NCBI GenBank assembly: GCA_014763545.1
Contig: JACXVD010000035.1
Span: 1-33,045 of the forward strand
Source of the DNA: Sphingomonadales bacterium
GTDB lineage: Bacteria; Pseudomonadota; Alphaproteobacteria; Sphingomonadales; Sphingomonadaceae
Direction of reading: 5' to 3'
DNA length: 33,045 nt
Positions 7,308-19,700 of the stretch are shown here, in pieces. The position numbers and the translations under genes were made by a program. Numbering within the stretch: position 1 is the first letter of the stretch; every line of letters starts with the position of its first letter. The notes below the pieces were generated by a model. It searched no databases. It saw only the letters and a list, made by a program, of their open reading frames with translations, and was not told the DNA's origin.

Positions 7308-7348
7308 GGGCGGCGGCCCGAGGGTGGTTGGAGAAGGAGCCGCCGCCC
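7308..7348 (-). promoter_or_regulatory. GC-rich hairpin between cbbS and cbbX
   Basis: Read along the operon (minus strand), GGGCGGCGGC (7348-7339) can pair perfectly with GCCGCCGCCC (7317-7308) over a 21-base loop. TTCTTCC follows the second arm. The stem starts 12 bases after the cbbS stop and ends about 30 bases before the cbbX start. It is too far from a strong T run for a confident terminator. It could act as an attenuator or as a 3' stabiliser of a cbbLS transcript. Confidence 0.55.
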
Positions 7349-7360
7349 ACACACGGTCCG

Positions 7361-7780
7361 TCAGGCGTAGCGACGCCCTTCGGGCTCACGGACCGCGTAG
7401 CTTTCGATGGTGTAGCGGATCGAACGACCGTCCACTTCCTGGCGCACCAGGCGGAAGCCGGGTTCGTCCGCCGGGCGGTTGACGATGAAACTCATGCGGA
7501 TCGATTCCCAGCCGTGGCTGCTGTCGAAGGCGATCACGCGGATGTATTTCCCGCCATGTTCCTTGCGGCATTCGTTCACCTCGAACACCAGTGCGGCCGC
7601 GTCGGGATTATCGAACATCGGGCGGCACCACATGTCCCAATAGCTGTTACGCGGATGGGGATCGTCGGTATATTCGACCGAGACGGCCCAGCCGTTGTCG
7701 ATCGCATATTGGGCCTGCTCGCGGATCTGGTCGTCGGTCAGGTCGGGCAGGAAGCTGAATTGTCCTTGGCGCAGACGCAT
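7361..7780 (-). CDS. cbbS: RuBisCO small subunit (red type)
   Basis: A 139-residue subunit from ATG 7780, preceded by an ideal AAGGAGA site. Upstream in-frame codons are antisense to cbbL and not part of the gene. Recognisable parts are the opening [44 protein letters not shown], and a long C-terminal extension including [12 protein letters not shown] and RYTIESYA. That extension forms the beta-hairpin barrel found in red-type small subunits and absent from plant-like ones. Eight copies cap the large-subunit octamer. It lies 25 bases downstream of cbbL. Confidence 0.96.
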   Translation of the reverse strand: MRLRQGQFSFLPDLTDDQIREQAQYAIDNGWAVSVEYTDDPHPRNSYWDMWCRPMFDNPDAAALVFEVNECRKEHGGKYIRVIAFDSSHGWESIRMSFIVNRPADEPGFRLVRQEVDGRSIRYTIESYAVREPEGRRYA

Positions 7781-7805
7781 GGGATTTCTCCTTGGGAATA
7801 GGGGC

Positions 7806-10377
<2,572 letters not shown>

Positions 10378-10394
10378 GCTGGTATCCTTCCCGT

Positions 10395-12416
10395 TCAATC
10401 GGAGTTCCGGCCGGCGAGCAGGTCGCGTGCCGTTTGTGCCGCATGCGCAGCGGTGATGCCGAAATGTTCGTAGAGATCGCCCGCCGGGGCCGATGCGCCG
10501 AAACCGGTCATGCCGATGAAGGCGCCATCCTCGCCGATCCAGCGATCCCAGCCCATCCGTGCCGCCGCCTCGATGGCGATGCGCGGTGCGGTACCGAGAA
10601 CATGCGCGCGATAGGCCGCGTCCTGCACCTCGAACCGATCCCAGCTAGGCATGGAGACGACTGCCGCGGCGATCCCGTCGGCGGCGAGCATTTCGGCGGC
10701 GGTGACGGCGATTTCGACCTCCGAACCGGTCGCGATCAGCGTAATGTCGCGCTCACCTTCGCAGGCGCGCAGGACATAGGCACCGCGCGCGCTGGCATTG
10801 GCAGCGCCGTGTTGCGGATCGCGCAGCAACGGCAGGTTCTGGCGCGAAAGCACCAGGACACTGGGCCGGTCGCGCTGTTCGAGTGCGAGTTCCCATGCCT
10901 CTGCAGTCTCGACGATGTCTGCCGGGCGGAACACTGCCAGGTTCGGCGTAGCGCGCAGCATGGCGAGATGTTCGATCGGTTGATGGGTCGGGCCATCTTC
11001 GCCCAGGCCGATGGAATCATGCGTCATCACATAGATGACCCCGACCGCCATCAGGGCGGAGAGGCGCATGGCGCCGCGGGCATAGTCCGCGAAGGACAGG
11101 AAAGTGCCCCCATAGGGGATGAAGGGGCCGTGCAGCGCGATGCCGTTCATCGCCGCCGCCATGCCATGTTCGCGGATTCCGTAATGGATATAGCGGCCCG
11201 CAAAATCGCCGGGGCCGACCGCGTGCATCCCACTGGTGACGGTCAGGTTGGAGTGGGTCAGATCGGCCGAGCCGCCGATGGTCAGCCCGGTGGCGGCGTT
11301 GATTACCTCGAGCGCCATTTGCGACGCCTTGCGCGTTGCGACCTTGGTCCTGGCGGCAAGATGTTCGGCGCGGAAGGCGGTGAGGGCGGCGACAGCCGGG
11401 GACACATCGCGCGCGCCATGCGCATCCAGCAAGTGCTCGCCGACAGGCGTTGCCAGCGCCCGGTCGATCCATGCCCGCCGCATGCGTGCGCCGCGCTGCG
11501 CGATGGCGTGCCATGCGGCGTAGATTTCCGCCGGGATTTCGAATGGCGGGTGGGGCCAGCCCATCGCTTCGCGCGCCTGCGCAATGCCGTCGTCGCCCAG
11601 CGGTGCGCCATGCGCCTTTTCGCTGCCTTCGACGCTCGGCGCACCCTTGCCGATCACGGTCTTGCAGGCGATCAGCACCGGGTTGCGCGCTTCCTGCGCC
11701 CGGGTCAGCGCAGCGGCGACGGCTTCGGTATCGTGCCCGTCCACCGCCATCACGTCCCAACCGCTGGCAGCGAAGCGCGCGAGCTGGTCGGTCCGGCTCG
11801 ATAGGCTGATCGGCCCGTCGATCGATATCTCGTTGTCGTCCCACAAGACGATGAGCCGGTCGAGCCGCAACCGTCCGGCAAGGTCGATCGCCTCCTGGCT
11901 GATCCCTTCTTCCAGGCAGCCGTCGCCCGCGATGACATAGGTCCGGTGGGCCGACAGCTCCGCACCGAAGCGGGCTGCCTCCAGCTTCTGGCCGATGGCC
12001 ATGCCCACAGCGGTCGCCAGCCCCTGGCCAAGCGGGCCGGTCGTCGTCTCGACGCCCAGCGTGTGGCCATACTCCGGATGCCCCGGCGTCGTGCTGCCCA
12101 GCTGGCGGAAATTGCGCAGTTGCTCGATCCCCATGTCGGCATAGCCGAGCAGGTGGTGGATCGCATATTGCAGCATCGAGCCATGCCCGGCGGAAAGCAC
12201 GAAGCGGTCGCGGTCGGGCCAGTCGGGGTTGGCCGGATCAATCCGCAGGAAACGGTTGAACAGCACCGTGGCGACGTCCGCCATGCCCAGCGGCATGCCC
12301 GGGTGGCCGCTGTTCGCGCGCTGGATCGCGTCCATCGCCAGCGCGCGGATCGCATTGGCCATCGCGGCTTCGCCGGCCGTGGTCGCGGGGGCGGGGGAGA
12401 GCAGGTCGGCGGCCAT
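10395..12416 (-). CDS. cbbT: Transketolase
   Basis: 673 residues from ATG 12416, two bases after the phosphoribulokinase stop; the in-frame sequence upstream is antisense to cbbP and was excluded. Key motifs are [15 protein letters not shown] near the N terminus, [15 protein letters not shown], the thiamine-diphosphate/Mg segment [13 protein letters not shown], and [15 protein letters not shown] in the pyrimidine-binding domain. The third domain ([20 protein letters not shown]) is complete. It moves two-carbon units from fructose-6-phosphate and sedoheptulose-7-phosphate to regenerate pentose phosphates. The operon position indicates a dedicated Calvin-cycle copy. Confidence 0.96.
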   Translation of the reverse strand: MAADLLSPAPATTAGEAAMANAIRALAMDAIQRANSGHPGMPLGMADVATVLFNRFLRIDPANPDWPDRDRFVLSAGHGSMLQYAIHHLLGYADMGIEQLRNFRQLGSTTPGHPEYGHTLGVETTTGPLGQGLATAVGMAIGQKLEAARFGAELSAHRTYVIAGDGCLEEGISQEAIDLAGRLRLDRLIVLWDDNEISIDGPISLSSRTDQLARFAASGWDVMAVDGHDTEAVAAALTRAQEARNPVLIACKTVIGKGAPSVEGSEKAHGAPLGDDGIAQAREAMGWPHPPFEIPAEIYAAWHAIAQRGARMRRAWIDRALATPVGEHLLDAHGARDVSPAVAALTAFRAEHLAARTKVATRKASQMALEVINAATGLTIGGSADLTHSNLTVTSGMHAVGPGDFAGRYIHYGIREHGMAAAMNGIALHGPFIPYGGTFLSFADYARGAMRLSALMAVGVIYVMTHDSIGLGEDGPTHQPIEHLAMLRATPNLAVFRPADIVETAEAWELALEQRDRPSVLVLSRQNLPLLRDPQHGAANASARGAYVLRACEGERDITLIATGSEVEIAVTAAEMLAADGIAAAVVSMPSWDRFEVQDAAYRAHVLGTAPRIAIEAAARMGWDRWIGEDGAFIGMTGFGASAPAGDLYEHFGITAAHAAQTARDLLAGRNSD

Positions 12417-12418
12417 GC

Positions 12419-13288
12419 TCACAACGCCCGCTTCTTGCGTTCGACCAGCTTGTGGATCATCGGCGTGAAGATCAGCTGCATCGCCAGATCCAGCTTGTCG
12501 CCCGGCACCACGATCGAATTGGCGCGCGACATGTAGCTGTTGTGGATCATCGACAGCAAATAGGGGAAATCGATCCCCTGCGGCCGCGAGAAGCGGATCA
12601 CCAGGATCGATTCCGCCGGGGTGGGAATCCACCGCGCGATGAAGGGGTTGGAGGTGTCGACGATCGGCACGCGCTGGAAGTTGATGTCGGTCTGCGAGAA
12701 CTGCGGGCAGATGTAGTTCACATAATCCGGCATGCGGCGCAGGATCGTGTCGGTCACCGCCTCGGTCGAATAGCCGCGGGTCGCCCGGTCGCGGTGGATC
12801 TTCTGGATCCATTCGAGATTGATCACCGGGACGACGCCGATCTTGAGGTCGCACAAGGCCGCGAGGTCGAGCTCGCCGTGCTTCACGCAGCCGTGCAGCC
12901 CTTCGTAGAACAGCAGGTCGCTCGGCTCGAATTCGCGCCAGGGGGTGAAGGTGCCGGGCGGCTGGCCGTATTTCTCCGCCTCCGCATCGTCATGCACATA
13001 GGTGCGGGTGCGCCCGGTGCCCTGTCGTCCGTATTCGGCGAAGATATCCTGCAGCGTCTCCAGCTCGTTGGCATCGACGTGGAAATGGGTGAATTCGTTG
13101 CCCCGGTCCTTCTCCTCGGCAACTTTCGCCTTCATCCCCTCGCGGTCGTAACGGTGGAAGGCATCGCCCTCGATCGAGGCAGCCGAGACGCTTTCGCGGG
13201 TGAAGATCTTTTCGAACGTGTCCTTGACCGTGGTGGTCCCTGCTCCGGAGGAGCCGGTGATGGCGATAATCGGGTGTTTGACCGACAT
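12419..13288 (-). CDS. cbbP: Phosphoribulokinase (class I, bacterial)
   Basis: 289 residues, the size of the proteobacterial octameric enzyme. The P-loop is [12 protein letters not shown] at about 10-21, with [12 protein letters not shown] (catalytic Asp about 43) and the [13 protein letters not shown] segment. YEGLHGC follows Walker B, and [11 protein letters not shown] carries the substrate-binding Arg residues. It phosphorylates ribulose-5-phosphate with ATP to the RuBisCO substrate. Unlike plant enzymes it is usually NADH-activated, which is family knowledge. It is second in the operon, 15 bases after cbbF and two before cbbT. Confidence 0.97.
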   Translation of the reverse strand: MSVKHPIIAITGSSGAGTTTVKDTFEKIFTRESVSAASIEGDAFHRYDREGMKAKVAEEKDRGNEFTHFHVDANELETLQDIFAEYGRQGTGRTRTYVHDDAEAEKYGQPPGTFTPWREFEPSDLLFYEGLHGCVKHGELDLAALCDLKIGVVPVINLEWIQKIHRDRATRGYSTEAVTDTILRRMPDYVNYICPQFSQTDINFQRVPIVDTSNPFIARWIPTPAESILVIRFSRPQGIDFPYLLSMIHNSYMSRANSIVVPGDKLDLAMQLIFTPMIHKLVERKKRAL

Positions 13289-13303
13289 GTCTTGTACTCC
13301 CCC

Positions 13304-14338
13304 TCAGACCCGGAACAGGCCGCGTGTGCCGAACAGCGGCGCGCGTTCGCCGATCGCGCCAGGATCGGCGAAGTAGCGGCCGATGCGCTCGACCTCGTCG
13401 GCCGATCCGAAGATCAGCGGGGTGCGCTGGTGGAGCTCGCTGGGCACGAGGTCGAGGATGCGGTTTTCGCCGTCGATCGCGCTGCCGCCCGCCTGTTCGA
13501 TGATCATCGCGATCGGGTTGGCTTCATACACCAGCCGCAACCTGCCGCGGCCGTATCCGGCGCGGGAATCGCCGGGGTAGAGGAACACCCCGCCGCGCAT
13601 CAGGATGCGGTAGCAATCGGCCACCAGCGAGGCGATCCAGCGCATGTTGTAGTCTTTTTCGCGCGGGCCGGAGCTGCCGGCGAGGCAATCGTCGACATAG
13701 GCCCGCACCGCTTCGTCCCAATGGCGTGCATTGGACGCGTTGATCGCGAATTCATGCGCCTTGCGCGAAATGGTCAGCCCTTCGTGGACTTTGACGAAGG
13801 CATCCTTGCGGGCGGAATAGATGAAGGTGTGCAACCCTTCGCCCCAGGTCAGGGCGAGCGCGAGTTGCGGCCCGTAAATGAAGAAGCCAGCGGCAAGCTG
13901 CGCCGTGCCGGGCTGCTTGAAACTCGCTTCGGTATCGCTGTCGTCGTCGACCGCAGGCAGGATCGAAAAAATCGTCCCGATCGAGACATTGGTGTCGATG
14001 TTGGACGAACCGTCGAGTGGGTCGATGGCCAGTGCCAGCTGCTTGTCCGGCTGGAGGCGGACGGGGCGTTCGAGTTCCTCCGTCGCGTAATAGCGCACCG
14101 GGGACTTGTGCATCGCCGACATGAACAGTTCGTCGGCATGGATGTCGAGCGAGTGCTGCTCGTCGCCGCCCGCGTTGCGGGTGCTGCGCTTGCCGCCAAA
14201 GGCATTGCCGAGTGCGCCATCGTTGATGATGCCCCGCACCGAAACGGCGGCCAAGGCGAGGCGCGAGATCACCGCCGCGACATCGGATTCCAGTTTGCCG
14301 CGTTCGGCCAGCCGCGAAAGGGCCGCTTCGAGAATCAT
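13304..14338 (-). CDS. cbbF: Fructose-1,6-/sedoheptulose-1,7-bisphosphatase, class I
   Basis: 344 residues from ATG 14338, preceded by AAGGAGAGG; the in-frame ATG at 14356 lies upstream of that site. Class I FBPase signatures are LAIDPLDGSSNIDTN (metal ligands), SIGTIFSI, GFFIYGPQ, a RYVDD-like AYVDDCLAG segment, and the GGVFLYPGD and IEQAGGSAIDG regions near the C terminus. It dephosphorylates fructose-1,6-bisphosphate and, in Calvin-cycle versions, sedoheptulose-1,7-bisphosphate. It is the first gene of the cbb operon, so the operon promoter should lie in the 106-base gap to cbbR. Confidence 0.95.
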   Translation of the reverse strand: MILEAALSRLAERGKLESDVAAVISRLALAAVSVRGIINDGALGNAFGGKRSTRNAGGDEQHSLDIHADELFMSAMHKSPVRYYATEELERPVRLQPDKQLALAIDPLDGSSNIDTNVSIGTIFSILPAVDDDSDTEASFKQPGTAQLAAGFFIYGPQLALALTWGEGLHTFIYSARKDAFVKVHEGLTISRKAHEFAINASNARHWDEAVRAYVDDCLAGSSGPREKDYNMRWIASLVADCYRILMRGGVFLYPGDSRAGYGRGRLRLVYEANPIAMIIEQAGGSAIDGENRILDLVPSELHQRTPLIFGSADEVERIGRYFADPGAIGERAPLFGTRGLFRV

Positions 14339-14444
14339 ATCTCGCCTCTCCTTCATTCTCTCCGGGAGCGAGTATGCGATGATTCTAATATTATGACAGT
14401 TTAATCTCTTGCTATTTAAAATAAGGAACGCTTACTCTTGTGGG
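14339..14444. promoter_or_regulatory. Divergent cbbR/cbbF promoter region with LysR-type operator candidates
   Basis: This 106-base spacer is markedly AT-rich at 14380-14422. TTATGACAGTTTA at 14391-14403 fits the TNA-N7-TNA half-site pattern described for CbbR. TGA-N8-TTA at 14380-14393 overlaps it, and TTTAAT and ATTTAAA at about 14400-14420 form a further imperfect inverted pair. Such an arrangement suits binding of a CbbR tetramer that both represses its own gene and activates cbbF. The site assignment is by pattern only. Confidence 0.6.
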
Positions 14445-15365
14445 ATGCTCAACCTGTCCCTCCGCCAGCTTGCCGCGATCCGTTCGCTGGCGCGAACCGG
14501 GCGGATCAATCGCACCGCAGCGACACTCGGGCTGACCGGTCCCGCCGTGACGCTGCAATTGCGCGCAGCGGAGGATGAGATCGGCGCGCGGCTGTTCGAC
14601 CGCACGCGGGCCGGCCTCGTCCCGACCGAGATCGGGCAAGCGGTCGTCGCCGCTGCCGAAGAAGTACTCGAACGGCTGCATGCGCTGGAGGATGAAACCA
14701 GGGCGATGGTTTCCGGGCGGCTTGGCCGGGTGCGACTGGGTGCGGTGTCGACCGCAAAATATTTCGCGCCGGCAATGATTGCTGCTTTCTCCCGGCGTCA
14801 TCCGGGGATCGAGGTGCAGTTCCTCGTCGGCAACCGGACCGAGACGATCGACCGCATCCGGCACAACGAACTCGATCTGGTCATCATGGGCCGGCCGCCG
14901 CGCGATCTGCCGCTGGAATCGGCAGTGATCGGCGACCATCCCTTTGTGGTGATCGCGGCCCCAGGCCATCCGCTGGCGGGCCAGAGACAGATCCGCAAGG
15001 AACGGCTGATCGAAGAAACCTTCCTGCTGCGCGAGCGCGGATCGGGCACGCGCAATTCGCTCGACCTCTATTTTGCCGACCTGCCCGAAAAGCGCGACAA
15101 TCTGGGCATGGACATGGGGTCGAACGAATCGATCAAGCAGGCGGTCATGGCCGGGCTCGGCATCGCGCTGCTTTCCGCGCACACGGTCGCGGCGGAAGTC
15201 GGGCAGGGGTGGCTGAGCGTGCTGGACGTCGAAGGGCTGCCCATCCTGCGCCAATGGTATTGTGTCACGCCGGGCAAGCGCACCTTGAGTTCCGCCTCGC
15301 TTGCCCTGCGCGATTTCCTCACCGGGGAAGGGGCGCATTACCTGCCGCAGCTGGCAGAAAGCTGA
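14445..15365 (+). CDS. cbbR: CbbR, LysR-family activator of the cbb operon
   Basis: 306 residues from ATG 14445; an upstream in-frame TTG at 14409 would place the start inside the operator region. The N-terminal winged helix-turn-helix (LSLRQLAAIRSLARTG, then TLGLTGPAVTLQLRAAEDE at about 28-46) is followed by GARLFDRTRAGLVPTEIG. The periplasmic-binding-protein-like effector domain shows the CbbR-type features RRHPGIEVQF, LDLVIMGRPP and RERGSGTR. It should sense metabolites such as RuBP, phosphoenolpyruvate or NADPH, which is family knowledge, and activate cbbF onward. It is divergent from cbbF, the classic arrangement. Confidence 0.93.
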   Translation: MLNLSLRQLAAIRSLARTGRINRTAATLGLTGPAVTLQLRAAEDEIGARLFDRTRAGLVPTEIGQAVVAAAEEVLERLHALEDETRAMVSGRLGRVRLGAVSTAKYFAPAMIAAFSRRHPGIEVQFLVGNRTETIDRIRHNELDLVIMGRPPRDLPLESAVIGDHPFVVIAAPGHPLAGQRQIRKERLIEETFLLRERGSGTRNSLDLYFADLPEKRDNLGMDMGSNESIKQAVMAGLGIALLSAHTVAAEVGQGWLSVLDVEGLPILRQWYCVTPGKRTLSSASLALRDFLTGEGAHYLPQLAES

Positions 15366-15436
15366 GCAGGGCGATCAATCGGCGCGCGCCGTTCGCCTGT
15401 TCCCGAATCCGGGGTTTGGCGCTAGGAATGGCGGCG

Positions 15437-15940
15437 ATGCAGGATCTCGATGCCATGTCGCTGGAGCGCGCCGCTCTGCTCGCCGATCAGTTCCGCCAGT
15501 CGATGCGTCGGCTGGCGTCCGCCGTTTCGGTGGTCGCCTGCGACCATGACGGCGAATGGGCGGGAATGAGCGCGACCTCGGTGACATCGCTGTCGATGGA
15601 TCCGCCGGCATTGCTGGTCTGCATCAACAAGGCGGCGGGGATGATGGCCGCGCTGGCGGAGGGGAAATCCTTTTCCGTCAACGTGCTCGAACGCGGCCAT
15701 GCCGAGGTTTCCACCGCCTTCGGCACGCCGACGCTGCGCGAACAGCGTTTCCGTGATGGCAATTGGCGCGCCACTGCAAGCGGTGTGCCGGTGATGGGGG
15801 ACGCGCTGGCCGCGATCGAGTGCCGCATCGACCGCCTGATCGAATATGGCAGCCACATGATCGTGATCGGGCTGGTGCAAGCGGTTCACATGGGCGACGG
15901 CACCCATCCGCTGATCTATTGCGACGGCAAATACCAGTAG
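15437..15940 (+). CDS. Flavin reductase family protein
   Basis: 167 residues from ATG 15437, which has AGGA at a suitable distance; ATG 15428 abuts the same site. The flavin-reductase-like/split-barrel FMN-binding signature is clear: MRRLASAVSVVACDHDGEWAGMSATSVTSLSMDPPALLVCIN (in pieces, residues 23-63), then KSFSVNVLERGH and the Ile-Gly-Leu-Val strand near the end. These enzymes reduce FMN or FAD with NAD(P)H, usually to supply a partner monooxygenase. No monooxygenase is visible nearby, so the partner is unknown. It lies 71 bases after cbbR on the same strand and may be co-transcribed. A link to carbon fixation is not established. Confidence 0.85.
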   Translation: MQDLDAMSLERAALLADQFRQSMRRLASAVSVVACDHDGEWAGMSATSVTSLSMDPPALLVCINKAAGMMAALAEGKSFSVNVLERGHAEVSTAFGTPTLREQRFRDGNWRATASGVPVMGDALAAIECRIDRLIEYGSHMIVIGLVQAVHMGDGTHPLIYCDGKYQ

Positions 15941-15950
15941 GGCAGGGCGA

Positions 15951-16391
15951 TCAGCGCGCCAGTGCCTGCCGCGCCCAGTTGACGATCGCACCGGTCGGCA
16001 TGGCGCCGGCCTGCCGCGCAATTTCCTGTCCCTTGGAAATCAGGGCCAGCGTGGGGATTGACTGGATGCGATAGCGCGCGGCAATCGCCTGCTGCGCTTC
16101 GGTATCGAGCTTGCCCAGCCGCATGTGCGGTTCCAACTGCGCTGCCGCGGCTTCGAAGGCGGGCGCCATCTGGCGACAAGGGCCACACCAGCTGGCCCAG
16201 AAATCGACCAGCAGCGGAATATCGCTGCGGGTGGCATGCGCCTCGAAATTGGCGGCGGTCAGCGTAACCGGATGGGCCGTGAACAGCGGCGAATGGCACT
16301 TGCCGCACTTGCCGCCCGAGCCGAGCTTTTCTGCCGGCACGCGGTTGATCGCGGCGCAGGTAGGGCAGGCAATCATCAAGGTTTCGGCCAT
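15951..16391 (-). CDS. trxC: Thioredoxin 2 (TrxC type)
   Basis: 146 residues from ATG 16391, preceded by GGAGAAGGA. An N-terminal zinc-ribbon has Cys9, Cys12, Cys29 and Cys32 (CPTC and CGKC). A thioredoxin domain follows with the active site WASWCGPC, Cys69 and Cys72, the SIPTL cis-proline loop, and an amphipathic C-terminal helix. TrxC-type proteins reduce cytoplasmic disulfides and tolerate oxidative stress; the zinc centre tunes redox potential. It follows the ArsR gene by 27 bases, making it the likely last gene of the rhodanese/efflux operon. Reduction of persulfidated proteins would suit that context, which is inference. Confidence 0.93.
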   Translation of the reverse strand: MAETLMIACPTCAAINRVPAEKLGSGGKCGKCHSPLFTAHPVTLTAANFEAHATRSDIPLLVDFWASWCGPCRQMAPAFEAAAAQLEPHMRLGKLDTEAQQAIAARYRIQSIPTLALISKGQEIARQAGAMPTGAIVNWARQALAR

Positions 16392-16418
16392 GGATCCTTC
16401 TCCAGTCAAGCGATGCGG

Positions 16419-16745
16419 TCAGGCGGCCTTCGGCGCGGCACAGCCTTGGCGGCAGACGTCGCACAGCGTTTCGATGATCGCGCGGATCACCGGATCGTTG
16501 AGGCTGTAATAGCGCGTTTGCGCGTCACCGCGAATGGTCACCACGCCTTCTTCGCGCAGCATCGACAAATGCTGCGAGACAGAGGATTGCGACAGGCCGC
16601 TCATCTCCACCAGCTCGCCCACCGAAACCTCGCCTTCGCCCATCCGGCACAGCATCAACAGCCGTTCGCGGTTGCCCATCAGCCGCAGGCGCGCGGCCAT
16701 CGCATCGGCCTGTGTGGCCAGGTCGAGGAAGTCGGCGTGCTTCAA
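16419..16745 (-). CDS. ArsR-family repressor, probable persulfide sensor (BigR/SqrR/YgaV-like)
   Basis: 108 residues with a winged helix-turn-helix; the recognition helix is SGLSQSSVSQHLSML at about 49-63 and the wing is VTIRGDAQTRYYSL. Cys33 lies in the alpha-2 segment RLLMLCRM, and Cys95, Cys98 and Cys102 lie in the C-terminal helix. In BigR and SqrR one cysteine at each of these two places forms a di- or tetrasulfide link with reactive sulfur species and releases DNA. The metal-binding ELCVCDL motif of ArsR/SmtB metal sensors is absent. It overlaps the RND gene by four bases. The neighbouring sulfide oxidoreductase, rhodanese and DUF2892 genes support a sulfide/persulfide role. Confidence 0.82.
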   Translation of the reverse strand: MKHADFLDLATQADAMAARLRLMGNRERLLMLCRMGEGEVSVGELVEMSGLSQSSVSQHLSMLREEGVVTIRGDAQTRYYSLNDPVIRAIIETLCDVCRQGCAAPKAA

Positions 16746-19700
16746 TGCGCAGCCTCTGCTTCTTCGTCGCCACCGCTGCCGGGCAGGCCGCCGTCCAGCG
16801 GGCGACCGTCGTCACGCAGCACGATGTAGATCGCCGGGATCACCAGCACCGTCAGCAAGGTAGAGGATGCAAGGCCGAACAGCAGCGAAATCGCCAGCCC
16901 CTGGAAGATCGGATCGGTCAGGATCACCGCCGCGCCGATCATCGCCGCCGCCGCAGTCAGCACGATCGGCTTGAAGCGGATCATGCCCGCTTCGAGAAGC
17001 GTCTGGCGCAGGCTCTTTTCGGCGGTCCTCGTATGCCGGATGAAATCGACCAACAGGATCGAATTGCGCACGATGATCCCCGCCAGCGCGATGAAGCCGA
17101 TCATCGACGTGGCGGTGAAGGGGGCCTGGAACAGGATGTGGCCCAGAACGATCCCGACGAGGGTCAACGGCACCGGAGTGAGGATCACCAGCGGGATGGT
17201 GAAGCTGCGGAACTGGCCGACGACCAGCACATAGATGCCCAGCAGGGCGACCATGAAGGCCGCGCCCATATCGCGGAAGGTCACCCAGGTGATCTCCCAT
17301 TCGCCGTCCCACAGCAGGGTGGTGTGCGCTTCGTCGTCCGGCTGGCCGTTGAGCGAAATTTCCGGCTTGGTCAGCCCGTGAGCGGCCCAGTCGTAATCGT
17401 CGATCGCCTTGTCGACCGCCAGCATGCCGTAGATTGGCGCTTCGTAACGGCCCGCCAGCTCGGCGGTGACCATCACGGTCCCGTGCCCGTCGCGGCGGAA
17501 CAGCGCCGTGTTGCCGGGGGCGATCTTGGCATCCACCAGTTCGCCGAGGCGGACGAGCTGCGGACCGGCAGGGCCCTGCGTCACCGCGACCGGTGTCGCC
17601 TCGATCGCGGTGGACCAGGTCTGCTGCGACTGGTCGAGCGCGATCTCGATAGGCAGCGGTTCGCGTTCGCTGCCGCGCGGGGCATAGCCGACCACCTGAC
17701 CGCCCAGCGCGCCGATCGAATCGAACAGTTGCCGCTCGGAAATCCCGTAATGGTCGAGCTTGGAGCGGTCGGGCACCAGCCGCAGCGTCGGGCGCGGATC
17801 GCCCACGCTGTTGTCGACATCGACGATGAACGGCACCGATTTGAAGATCTGCTCCACCTGCTCGGCAGTCTTGATCCGGGTGGCTTCGTCGGGGCCGTAG
17901 ATCTCCGCCAGCAATGTTGCCAGCACCGGCGGGCCGGGCGGGGTTTCGACGACCTTGAGCGAGGCACCCTTGGGCAGGGGGATGGCGGTGAGTTTTTCGC
18001 GCAGTGCCACGGCAATATCGTGGCTGGCCCGCGAACGGTCGCCCTTGGGCAGCAGGGTGATCATCAGGTCACCCATTTCCGGCTTGTCGCGCAGGAAATA
18101 GTGCCGGACCAGTCCGTTGAAATTGAACGGCGCCGAAGTGCCTGCATAGGCTTCCATCGAGGTCACTTCGGGAATGGTGCGGGCCGCAGCCGACGCCTGT
18201 TCGAGCACACGCGAGGTTTCTTCCAGGCTGGTGCCTTCGGGCATGTCGGCGACCAGCTGGATCTCGCTCTTGTTGTCGAACGGCAGCAGCTTCACCGTCA
18301 CCGCCTTGAAGTAGAACATCGAACAGGCGACAAGCGTCGCAATCCCGACCGCGATCAGGAACCGCTTCGCGCTGCCCGGTGTACGGATCACCCGCGCCGC
18401 ATATTTCGCGTAGAGCGCGCCGAGCTTTCCACCATGGGCATCCTCGTGCTCGTGCCCGGCCAGCGCACTGCGCGCGAAGCGGATCATCAGCCACGGCGCA
18501 ATGATGACGGCGACGAAGAAGGAGAAGATCATCGCCGCCGACGCGTTGATCGGGATCGGCGCCATGTACGGCCCCATCAGCCCCGAAACGAACAGCATCG
18601 GCAGCAGTGCGGCAACCACGGTGAGCGTGGCGATGATCGTCGGATTGCCGACTTCGGCCACCGCCTCGACCGCCGCGTCGATCCGGCTGCGATCATCCGG
18701 CATGGCCCAGTGCCGCGCGATATTCTCGATCATCACGATCGCGTCGTCGACAAGGATGCCGATGGAGAAGATCAGCGCGAACAGGCTGACGCGGTTGATG
18801 GTGAAGCCCATGATGTTCGAGGCGAACATGGTCAGCAGGATGGTGGTGGGGATCACGATCGCGGTTACCCCCGCTTCGCGCCAGCCGATGGCGAAACCGA
18901 TCAGCAGCACGATCGACACCGTCGCCAGCGCGAGGTGGAAGATCAGCTCATTGGCCTTCTCGTTCGCCGTTTCGCCATAATTGCGGGTGATCGAGACTTC
19001 CACGCTGTCGGGGATCAGCTTGCCTTCCAGCGTCTTGACCCGTTCGACCGCCTGTTCCGACACGGTCACCGCATTGGCGCCTGCGCGCTTGGCGATGGCG
19101 AGGCTGACGGCGGGGGCCATGGTCCACTTGCCGTCCTCGCCCTTCGCCCAGCGCCACGAGCGCGCCTGGTCCTGGGTCGAGGATTGTTCGACGCGGGCGA
19201 CGTCGGACAGCAGCACCGGGGCGCCGGTGATCGACCGCACGGTCAGGCGCGAGAGTTCGTCGGCGTCGCGCAGGCTCTGCCCGGCAATGACCAGCGCCGT
19301 GCTGCCCTGTTCGCGCACGGTGCCGGCGGGAAAGGCGCGATTGGCCTGCTGCACCGCCTCGATCACGCTGCCGAGCGGCACGCGATAGGCGCCAAGCTTC
19401 GCCGGGTCGGGGATGACCCGCAGCGCCTCGCGCTGGCCCCCGGTGATGAAGGTCAGGCCGACATCGTTCACCTTGGCCACTTCGGTGCGCAATTTGCGCG
19501 CCAGTTCGGCCAGCGCCCGATCGTCCCAATTCCCCGGAGCGCCGGGCTTGGGCGTGAGCGTGAGCACCACGATCGGCACATCGTTGATCCCGCGCACCGT
19601 GATCTGGGGCGGTGGGATGCCCACGGGAATGCGATTGAGGTTGGCCTGGATCTTCTCGTTGATCCGGATCGCCGCATCCTCGGGGTTCGACCCGACGAGG

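Noticed and set aside
12452-14404. Long plus-strand open frame across cbbP and cbbF
   Set aside because: It is antisense to two clear Calvin-cycle genes and has no motif, start signal or family likeness.
15380-15413. Palindrome CGGCGCGCGCCG and a CCCG/CGGG hairpin after cbbR as a terminator
   Set aside because: The first has no loop, the second has a four-pair stem, and neither has a T run. Read-through into the flavin reductase gene seems likely.
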